Positions 7,245 to 12,375 of a DNA stretch of 12,375 bases are shown here, in pieces. This DNA comes from an uncultured Burkholderiales bacterium (GTDB taxonomy: Bacteria; Pseudomonadota; Gammaproteobacteria; Burkholderiales; Thiobacillaceae): assembly GCA_937925755.1 (NCBI GenBank), contig CALAMX010000138.1, positions 1 to 12,375 of the forward strand, written 5' to 3'. The notes beneath the pieces were generated by a model. It saw only the letters and a list, made by a program, of their open reading frames with translations. It was not told the origin of the DNA and searched no databases. How positions within the stretch are numbered: the first letter of the stretch is position 1; every line of letters begins with the position of its first letter. Both the position numbers and the translations under genes were made by a program.

Positions 7245-7542
7245 ATGTCTTGCGCTAACAACGTCCGCGTCCTCACCCAGGTCAACGTCTATTCCGACGG
7301 CAAGCGCGTTTTGCACCTCGTTTTGTTTCCGGAGGTCAGTCGTAAGCGCGTGGGGGTGATCTTGCCCTCGGACGTGCACTGCAAAGGGGGAGCCGGCGTG
7401 GACGGAGTACGGACCGGGCGTGCGCTTCCACGTCCTAGCCGATACACGCTTCGAGAGCGAGGCGCTGGGGCCGTATAATTACGTCTGCCATTTCGGCCAG
7501 GCCTGGCCGGTAGTCCATGTTGCTCGAGGAATCCTGACTTGA
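7245..7542 (+). pseudogene. ppnP: Broken pyrimidine/purine nucleoside phosphorylase (ppnP, DUF1255) remnant
   Basis: Intact PpnP is a small cupin of about 95-105 residues that phosphorolyses nucleosides. Here the N-terminal half reads NVRVLTQVNVYSDGKRVLHL and continues to VGVILP, up to about 7367, in one frame. The C-terminal half reads WTEYGPGVRFHV to YNYVCHFG, from 7399, in another frame. Both halves match the family. The segment between them that normally carries the EFGT...EIMEIL...V-LPG core (roughly 28-29 residues) is replaced by only 31 bases. That implies a deletion of roughly 56 bases that also shifts the frame. The first frame ends at TAA 7476-7478 and the second at TGA 7540-7542, after a tail longer than usual. 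No good ribosome site precedes the ATG at 7245. A sequencing or assembly error is possible but would have to remove internal sequence as well as one base. Confidence 0.75.
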
Positions 7543-7554
7543 GGCGAGCCCACG

Positions 7555-8043
7555 ATGCCATCCTTCGACATCGTCTCCGAGGTCGATAAACAAGAGCTCC
7601 GTAACGCCATCGACCAGGCCAATAAGGAGATCGCCAACCGTTTCGACTTCAAAGGATCAGACGCCCGCATCGAGCAGGCCGACGATGTCCTGACACTCTA
7701 CGCCGACGACGACTTCAAGCTCGACCAGGTGCGCGACATCTTGGTGGGGAAGTTGGCCAAGCGCGGCATCGACGTGCGCGCCCTCAACATGGCCGAGAAG
7801 AGCGAGAGGGTCTCCGGCAACAAGGTCAAGCGCCAGGTCAAGGTGCGTAACGGCTTGGAGACGGAGGTGGCGAAGAAGATCGTCAAGCTCATCAAGGACA
7901 GCAAGCTCAAGGTCACCGCCAGCATCCAGGGCGATTGCGTGCGCGTGACCGGTGCCAAGCGCGACACCCTGCAGGAAGCGATCGCGCTCACGCGCAAGGC
8001 GGTGACCGAGGTCCCGCTGCAGTTCACCAATTTTCGCGATTGA
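7555..8043 (+). CDS. yajQ: YajQ family nucleotide-binding protein
   Basis: The 162 residues are full length for the YajQ/UPF0234 family, small cytoplasmic proteins with two similar alpha-beta domains. Family members in Xanthomonas and Pseudomonas bind cyclic di-GMP and affect transcription. Seen are the N-terminal signature MPSFDIVSEVDKQEL with NAIDQANKEI, the FDFKGS motif (30-35), the central NKVKRQVKVRNG, and the C-terminal PLQFTNFRD ending. A GAGGCGAG sequence about 8 bases upstream supports the ATG at 7555. It is convergent with pcm, with only 5 bases between the stop codons and no hairpin terminator visible there. Its own ligand cannot be judged from sequence. Confidence 0.95.
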   Translation: MPSFDIVSEVDKQELRNAIDQANKEIANRFDFKGSDARIEQADDVLTLYADDDFKLDQVRDILVGKLAKRGIDVRALNMAEKSERVSGNKVKRQVKVRNGLETEVAKKIVKLIKDSKLKVTASIQGDCVRVTGAKRDTLQEAIALTRKAVTEVPLQFTNFRD

Positions 8044-8048
8044 ACGGG

Positions 8049-8711
8049 CTAGTCTGCGCCCAGCCTGCCGGTCAGCGGCACGAAGGCCACGTCCAGGACA
8101 TCTCGCTCGTGGATCTCGCCGTCCGGCCGTTTTTCTACCACCTTGAGCGTTTGTGACCAGCCCGGCCGGCCCACTGGTATGACCAGACGGGCGCCGGGTT
8201 TGAGTTGTTCGATGAGCGGAGGCGGCACGAAGGGGGCGGCGGCGGTGACGATGATGCCGTCGTAAGGGGCGTGTTCCGGCAGCCCGATAGAGCCATCGGC
8301 GTGGCGCACCTCCACGTTGTCGTAGCCGAGCTCCGCCAGTCGGCGTCGGGCCTCATTGGCGAGCGGCTCGATGATCTCCAGGCTGTACACCCGGTCGACC
8401 AGGCGCGCGAGCACGGCGGCCTGATAGCCGGAACCGGTGCCCACCTCCAGGATCACATCCTGCGGCTCGGGCTCCAAGAGGTCGGTCATGAGGGCAACGA
8501 TGTAGGGTTGCGAGATGGTCTGGCCGTGCCCGATGGGCAGCGGGCCATTGCGAAAGGCCAGGCTGCGCATCTCCTCGGGGACGAAGCGCTCGCGCGGCAC
8601 CTCCCGCATCGCTTGCATGACCTTGGGCGCTAGCGCGTCCTTGCCAATCGAGCGCCGGGTGGCTTCCACCTCCCAGCGGATGTCCTGTAGCATGCTCTCC
8701 AGATCATTCAT
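8049..8711 (-). CDS. pcm: Protein-L-isoaspartate O-methyltransferase Pcm
   Basis: It methylates L-isoaspartyl residues in damaged proteins with S-adenosylmethionine, starting their repair. The product of about 220 residues shows the family signature PIGHGQTISQPYIVALMT and the SAM-binding motif LEVGTGSGYQAAVLA, then YSLEI (motif II), APYDGIIVTAAAP and LVIPVG. I prefer the ATG at 8711 (MNDLESML), which overlaps the stop of the upstream gene by 8 bases. An ATG at 8723 adds four residues (MHLP), and neither start has a clear ribosome site. It is the last gene of the tal, RpfE-like, pcm run, and its expression probably depends on coupling to that run. Confidence 0.95.
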   Translation of the reverse strand: MNDLESMLQDIRWEVEATRRSIGKDALAPKVMQAMREVPRERFVPEEMRSLAFRNGPLPIGHGQTISQPYIVALMTDLLEPEPQDVILEVGTGSGYQAAVLARLVDRVYSLEIIEPLANEARRRLAELGYDNVEVRHADGSIGLPEHAPYDGIIVTAAAPFVPPPLIEQLKPGARLVIPVGRPGWSQTLKVVEKRPDGEIHERDVLDVAFVPLTGRLGAD

Positions 8712-9717
8712 GGGCAGATGCATAGAATCGTCGTTGATCGAGGCGCCGCCAGAGGCACCAAGCGTCGAGGGGCGTCAGACGTCTTGCGATGGACAGCGGG
8801 GCGGCGCACGCCACGGTCATCGTCTGCCAGCGGCCGCGCTTGAGCCCGCGCAGGGCCGGGCGGAAGAGTCGGGCCTCATACGCGCGCAACAGATCCAAGC
8901 GCCGCTTGGCGTCAACGCCGGCGGGCAGCTCCACGACGACCATGGCAGCCCGCAGATGCTCCAGCGCAGGCAGCCGATCAAGTGCCAGGCATTCGCTGCC
9001 CGCAGCGGCGGCGAGGGCATGGGCCAAGGGATGGTCCGCCACCACATGGCGAAATACCCCCTTGAGCGGGTGGGTGCGCCGGCCGGCGCCCCAGAACCAG
9101 AGGCTATTGATGGGTGGCAAACCCTGCGACTCGCGCGCCTGATTGACGGGGTGGTCGTGTAGCAGCATCTGCGTCTCGTTCAAGCGACGGCGCCAGAAGG
9201 CGGCCGCCACGCCGCTGGGTAGGTGCGCATCGAGCGGGCGGCCGATCAGGGCGTCTGGCGGCTCGGAATTGGGCGGGCTGAGGCCGGCGGGCAGCCGTAT
9301 ATACCAGCTCTCGGGCCGAGGGGCATGGATGACGAGACCATCCGCGGCAAAGTGGCGATTCAGGGTCTGCACCAGCGCCTCGGCTTCTTCATGCCGGAGA
9401 GACAGTAGGCGCGGATCGAGCAGGATCAGCCGGTCCTGATAAAAACGCAGGCTCACGGGGTCGGCGCGCAGCCAGACTTCCGTACCCGGATCGCGACCCT
9501 CCCCGGCAAGGGCGTGGGCAGCGATCGCGCCGTCCAGACCGAAGGCCTGCGCGATGAGACGGCTAAGACTCGCCAGCGCATCTCGTCGGTGGCCGCGCGC
9601 GAGCAGGGCGGCGAGGGCAGGGACCTGCCGGGACCAGTCGTCGCGGCCGCCGCCCAAGCCGGAGACGAGCAGGTGCAGGCACCTTTTCGCTGAGAAATCT
9701 GGCTTTGGCCTCTTCAC
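8704..9717 (-). CDS. RpfE-like uncharacterised protein (COG4255)
   Basis: The 337-residue product resembles the COG4255 family, annotated as RpfE-type regulatory protein or, weakly, as phosphoglycerate-mutase-like. No activity is established for it. Seen are HLLVSGLGG near the N-terminus, LRADPVSLRFYQDRL (83-97), PESWYIRLP (135-143), NETQMLLHDHPVNQARE (180-196) and PPINSLWFWGAG (201-212), the best-conserved blocks of this family. There is no signal peptide or membrane helix, so it is probably cytoplasmic. The start is a GTG at 9717 that overlaps the tal stop by 4 bases (GTGA), which suggests translational coupling; no other ribosome site is visible. Not to be confused with the actinobacterial resuscitation factor RpfE. 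Confidence 0.8.
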   Translation of the reverse strand: MKRPKPDFSAKRCLHLLVSGLGGGRDDWSRQVPALAALLARGHRRDALASLSRLIAQAFGLDGAIAAHALAGEGRDPGTEVWLRADPVSLRFYQDRLILLDPRLLSLRHEEAEALVQTLNRHFAADGLVIHAPRPESWYIRLPAGLSPPNSEPPDALIGRPLDAHLPSGVAAAFWRRRLNETQMLLHDHPVNQARESQGLPPINSLWFWGAGRRTHPLKGVFRHVVADHPLAHALAAAAGSECLALDRLPALEHLRAAMVVVELPAGVDAKRRLDLLRAYEARLFRPALRGLKRGRWQTMTVACAAPLSIARRLTPLDAWCLWRRLDQRRFYASAHE

Positions 9718-10790
9718 CGCAGCAAGGCGATCAGCTGGTCATAGGACTCGGCAAACAGCCGCACGCCCTCCCGCTGCAGTTCGTCGCCGATTGCACTGGG
9801 TAAGATGCCCAGATGCTCCAGCCGCACCATGTGCGCCTCGGCGTCGTGTATACCATCCTCCAGGGTCGGGGCGATGCGGCCATGATCGAGTAGGGCCTCC
9901 AGGGTCTTGTCCGGCAGGGTGTTGATGGTCTGTGGGCCGATCAAAGGCTCGACGTAGAGCAGGTCGCTATAGCTCGGGTTTTTCGTGCCGCTGCTCGCCC
10001 ACAACAGATACTGTGGGCGCACGCCCGCGGCCGCGAGGTCGGCGAAGGCAGGCCCCTGGAAGAGGTCCTTGTAGCGCTGATAGGCCAGTTTGGCCATCGC
10101 CACTGCCGTCTTGCCGCGCATCTGCATGGCCTCCGGCGTGGCTAGGGCAGCGAGGCGACTGTCCACCAAGGTATCGACGCGTGACAGGAAAAGGCTCGCC
10201 ACGGCTTTGAGCCGGGAGGGGGTGCCGCCGTTCGCCAGCCAGACCTTGGCGCCGCGGATGTAGGCCTCGAACACGCGCACCACGTGCTGTAGCGAGAACA
10301 GGAGGGTGACGTTCACGCGCACCCCGGCGGCGGTAAGCCGTTCAAAGGCGACGAGGCCCTCTGCTGTGCCGGGCACCTTGATGAGGAGGTTGTCGCGCCC
10401 AACCTCCGCTGCCAGGCGTTTGGCCTCGGCCACCGTGCCCTCGGCATCGTGCGCCAGGCGCGGGGCGACCTCCAGACTGACATAGCCGTCGTCGCCGCCG
10501 CTCGCCTCGTAGACCGGCCGGAAAAGGTCACAGGCGGCACGGATGTCCTCGATCACCAGGGCCTCGTAGCGGCGCTCGGGGTCTGGCTCCTCGCGCCGCA
10601 GGCGTTCCAGATCGGGCGCGTAGTGGAGGCTTTCGCTCACCGCCTTGTGAAAGATGGTGGGGTTCGAGGTGATGCCGCTCACCCCGATCTCGATGAGACG
10701 GGTGAGCCGCCCCTCGCGCAGGTGAGTGCGCGAGAGGTTATCCAGCCAGATGCTCTGGCCCAGTTGTCGCAAGGATTGCAAACGGGTCAT
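9714..10790 (-). CDS. tal: Transaldolase
   Basis: It moves a dihydroxyacetone unit between sugar phosphates in the non-oxidative pentose phosphate pathway, in the cytoplasm. The 358 residues place it in the longer bacterial class, found for example beside phosphoglucose isomerase or zwf in other genomes. Seen are SIWLDNLSR (13-21, with Asp17), GITSNPTIF (39-47), VSLEVAP (104-110), and the Schiff-base lysine in NLLIKVPGTAEGL (Lys138). I chose the ATG at 10790 because AGGAG lies 6 bases upstream and the protein begins TRLQSLRQLGQS as expected. The frame continues upstream to 10853 without support. It heads a three-gene run with overlapping ends. Confidence 0.95.
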   Translation of the reverse strand: MTRLQSLRQLGQSIWLDNLSRTHLREGRLTRLIEIGVSGITSNPTIFHKAVSESLHYAPDLERLRREEPDPERRYEALVIEDIRAACDLFRPVYEASGGDDGYVSLEVAPRLAHDAEGTVAEAKRLAAEVGRDNLLIKVPGTAEGLVAFERLTAAGVRVNVTLLFSLQHVVRVFEAYIRGAKVWLANGGTPSRLKAVASLFLSRVDTLVDSRLAALATPEAMQMRGKTAVAMAKLAYQRYKDLFQGPAFADLAAAGVRPQYLLWASSGTKNPSYSDLLYVEPLIGPQTINTLPDKTLEALLDHGRIAPTLEDGIHDAEAHMVRLEHLGILPSAIGDELQREGVRLFAESYDQLIALLR

Positions 10791-10917
10791 GTCGGACTCC
10801 TGAGGTGACGATCCAGGGCGGGGCGGGAACTTGAGCCCCTTGCTGTTTTCCAATACTTGAGTAATAGACTATAGTTTTACTGGGGGTTCCCCCTACATTC
10901 ACGGAAAGGAGGATGAC
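10791..10917. promoter_or_regulatory. Divergent promoter region between tal and the DUF2189 gene
   Basis: This 127-base spacer separates two divergent genes and has an AT-rich core at about 10846-10880. For the plus strand a TATAGT at 10870-10875 lies 17 bases after TTTCCA (10847-10852), a fair sigma-70 pair. GGGGG-TT-CCCCC (10882-10893), a perfect inverted repeat just downstream, could be an operator or a hairpin at the start of the message. AAAGGAGG (10905-10912) is the ribosome site for the gene at 10918. I saw no convincing -35/-10 pair for tal. Confidence 0.4.
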
Positions 10918-11694
10918 ATGAACACCGTGACGATCAAACCACAAACAAAACACATAGACTTGCCTGCGATCAATCGCGTTCCAGCCGTGCGCCCGCTGTA
11001 CTGGCTGCGGCAGGGATGGCTGGATTTTGTGCACGCCTGGCCATTGTCCTTGACGTTGGGTATCGTCTTCGCCGTGCTCGGCTTCTTACTCGTCGATTAT
11101 GTTTGGGCGCGGTTACACCTCGCCATGGCCTTGACCAGCGGCTTCCTGTTGCTGGCGCCCTTTCTCGCCATCGGCTTTTATGAAATATCCAGGCAGCAGG
11201 GTCGGACAGCCGAGGCAGGGCGTCTGTTCGATGGGTTGCGCGCCAATGCCGGTAGCATCGGCCTGTTCGGCTTGCTGTTGGCCTTCATCCTGAGCGCGTG
11301 GGAGCGCATCTCCGCCATCCTGGTGGGGCTCTTCCTCAAAACCGACATCGTGACGGATCAGGGTTTTAGCCTTGCCCTCCTGTTCGGCCCTGAACACATC
11401 GGCTTTATCGTGCCATACATGCTGGTGGGGGGTACCATTGCGGCCGTGGTGTTTGCCCTCTCTGTGGTTTCACTACCCATGCTGCTGGATCGCAAGGTGG
11501 ATCTCATCACGGCCATCGTCACCAGCCTCTGGGTAGTACGCGAAAACCCCCTGCCCATGTTGGTCTGGGCCCTGTTGATCGGTGTACTGGGTTTCATAGG
11601 ACTGCTGGCCTGGTTCGTGCCGCTGGCGGTGATCTTCCCGGTCTTGGGTCATGCCACCTGGCACGCCTACCAAGACCTGGTCGCGCGCAGCTGA
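10918..11694 (+). CDS. DUF2189 family integral membrane protein
   Basis: The 258 residues have a cytoplasmic-looking N-terminus (about 40 residues, with NRVPAVRPLYWLRQGWLDF) followed by five or six hydrophobic segments (about 43-60, 68-88, 112-140, 164-190 and 212-242). This pattern, including the WLRQGWLDF lead and the closing HATWHAYQDLV, matches DUF2189 (COG5473), a proteobacterial family of unknown function. A strong ribosome site (AAAGGAGG) precedes the ATG. The gene has its own promoter region and a strong intrinsic terminator, so it is probably a single-gene unit. I cannot assign a substrate or role. Confidence 0.85.
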   Translation: MNTVTIKPQTKHIDLPAINRVPAVRPLYWLRQGWLDFVHAWPLSLTLGIVFAVLGFLLVDYVWARLHLAMALTSGFLLLAPFLAIGFYEISRQQGRTAEAGRLFDGLRANAGSIGLFGLLLAFILSAWERISAILVGLFLKTDIVTDQGFSLALLFGPEHIGFIVPYMLVGGTIAAVVFALSVVSLPMLLDRKVDLITAIVTSLWVVRENPLPMLVWALLIGVLGFIGLLAWFVPLAVIFPVLGHATWHAYQDLVARS

Positions 11695-11715
11695 TGTAAC
11701 ATCCCGAATGGCTGG

Positions 11716-11743
11716 AAGGCCGGCGCCGCCGGCCTTATTTTTA
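11716..11743 (+). terminator. Intrinsic terminator of the DUF2189 gene
   Basis: A perfect 9-base stem, AAGGCCGGC (11716-11724) with GCCGGCCTT (11728-11736), encloses a GCC loop and is followed by ATTTTTA. It lies 22 bases after the stop codon. It ends about 12 bases before the yjbQ start codon, so it also bears on how yjbQ is expressed. Confidence 0.9.
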
Positions 11744-11755
11744 CTCTCTTCGCCG

Positions 11756-12175
11756 ATGCGCCAGTTCACGCGGATATTCCTGATCGAGACCCACGGCAAG
11801 GGTCTTTATGAGTTTACCCCGGTGCTTACTCGCTGGCTCTCGGAGTGCCGGCCTGGCAGCGGGCTGCTCACGCTGTTCGTGCGCCATACCTCGGCGAGTC
11901 TACTCATTCAGGAAAACGCCGACCCCGACGTGCGGCATGACCTCGAGACCTTCCTCAGCCGCCTGGTGCCCGAGGAGGATGCCCGCTATCGCCACCGCCT
12001 GGAGGGCCCCGACGACATGCCGGCGCACATCCGCGCCGCGCTCACCCAGACCCAACTGAGCATCCCAGTCTTCGACGGAGGTCTGGTCCTCGGCACCTGG
12101 CAAGGCGTCTATCTCTACGAACACCGGCGCGCGGGACAGCGCCGCGAGGTCGCTGCTCACCTGCTGACGGATTGA
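11756..12175 (+). CDS. yjbQ: YjbQ / UPF0047 family protein
   Basis: The 139-residue product belongs to the YjbQ/UPF0047 family of small cytoplasmic proteins. Members can show a secondary thiamine-phosphate synthase activity, but their main role is unsettled. Seen are VRHTSASLLIQENADPDVRHDLE (split here as HTSASL at 44-49 and ENADPDV at 53-59), the metal-site region YRHRLEGPDDMPAH (78-91), PVFDGG (104-109) and LGTWQGVYLYEHR (112-124). The lengths and order are normal. I chose the ATG at 11756 because MRQFTRIF is the family's usual beginning. In-frame ATGs at 11708 and 11651 would place the upstream terminator inside the gene. No Shine-Dalgarno sequence precedes the chosen start. Confidence 0.93.
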   Translation: MRQFTRIFLIETHGKGLYEFTPVLTRWLSECRPGSGLLTLFVRHTSASLLIQENADPDVRHDLETFLSRLVPEEDARYRHRLEGPDDMPAHIRAALTQTQLSIPVFDGGLVLGTWQGVYLYEHRRAGQRREVAAHLLTD

Positions 12176-12286
12176 CCCTGTGGCGGCAGGGAAAGCTCTG
12201 CATAGTCCGGCCTGGATCGAGCGCCGCGCGCCCGGAGCGCGAGTCACGAGACGTGATATGAGCTCAGGCGAGGAAGTGCAAACGAA

Positions 12287-12354
12287 GTTTTGGCGAAGGC
12301 TAACGTGAGCGCAGCGAACGTCAAGCGAGGTGAAGCGGCGGCCGGAGCCAAAAC
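12287..12354. repeat. Structured intergenic repeat, copy 2
   Basis: This 68-base unit aligns with 4291-4359. Its ends are an exact 8-base inverted repeat, GTTTTGGC (12287-12294) with GCCAAAAC (12347-12354). Inside, ACGT (12304-12307) pairs with ACGT (12317-12320) around GA-GC-GCA-GC-GA, giving a stem with a tandem G-A mismatch and a GCA loop. The second inner hairpin seen in copy 1 is not preserved. The 110 bases between yjbQ and this element hold only short hairpins (12176-12191 and 12244-12256) and no T-run terminator. Confidence 0.65.
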
Positions 12355-12357
12355 AGA

Positions 12358-12375
12358 GTTTCGGCGTAGGCTAAC
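12358..12375. repeat. Structured intergenic repeat, copy 3 (cut by window end)
   Basis: The last 18 bases, GTTTCGGCGTAGGCTAAC, match the first 18 of copy 1 with one difference and of copy 2 with two. The copy starts only 3 bases (AGA) after copy 2 and in the same orientation, so the right edge enters what may be a tandem cluster. Confidence 0.6.

Noticed and set aside
7221..7478. Complete 85-codon gene in the 7.2-7.5 kb region
   Set aside because: Only its first half resembles PpnP. The conserved C-terminal half continues in another frame, so it is treated as one broken gene.
12287..12375. CRISPR array from the repeats at the right edge
   Set aside because: The units are 68-69 bases long, imperfect, self-structured and only 3 bases apart, with no unique spacers of 25-40 bases and no cas genes.

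Overview
The window comes from the chromosome of a high-GC, sulfur-oxidising proteobacterium. Gammaproteobacteria of the purple-sulfur or Thioalkalivibrio-like type fits best. The evidence is a thiosulfate-oxidation SoxA/SoxX pair, an ArgD and ArgF of gammaproteobacterial style, a YajQ protein, a protein of the Xanthomonas RpfE type (COG4255), and DUF2189, DUF2283 and DUF2788 proteins. The exact genus cannot be read from the sequence. Family names were assigned by recognising motifs, with no database search.

Layout. Positions 1-1514 (minus strand) hold soxA followed by soxX, which runs off the left edge. They encode the periplasmic cytochrome pair that joins thiosulfate to SoxYZ. Positions 1515-2165 are a 650-base non-coding stretch with an AT-rich core, DnaA-box-like sequences and inverted repeats. 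Positions 2166-7205 (plus strand) are an arginine-biosynthesis block: argD, argF (4-base overlap), a zinc-ribbon/membrane/Sel1-repeat protein, a DUF2283 protein, argG, and a DUF2788 membrane protein (4-base overlap with argG). ArgD, ArgF and ArgG supply three steps of arginine synthesis, from N-acetylglutamate semialdehyde to N-acetylornithine, ornithine to citrulline, and citrulline to argininosuccinate. Positions 7245-7542 hold a broken ppnP (nucleoside phosphorylase) remnant, followed by yajQ. Positions 8049-10790 (minus strand) are a tightly overlapping trio, tal, an RpfE-like gene and pcm, convergent with yajQ. Positions 10918-12175 (plus strand) hold a DUF2189 membrane protein with a strong intrinsic terminator, then yjbQ.

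Most of the window is ordinary housekeeping and metabolic sequence. The least explained element is a dispersed, structured repeat of about 69 bases. One copy lies after argF (4291-4359), one near the right edge (12287-12354), and a third begins three bases later and is cut by the window end. The copies share terminal inverted repeats and an inner hairpin with a C(GNA)G loop. They differ by changes that preserve base pairing, which suggests a REP/MITE-like or structured-RNA family. Other points of note are the DnaA-box cluster upstream of argD, the decayed ppnP, a possible lipoprotein form of SoxX, and an intrinsic terminator that ends only about 12 bases before the yjbQ start codon.
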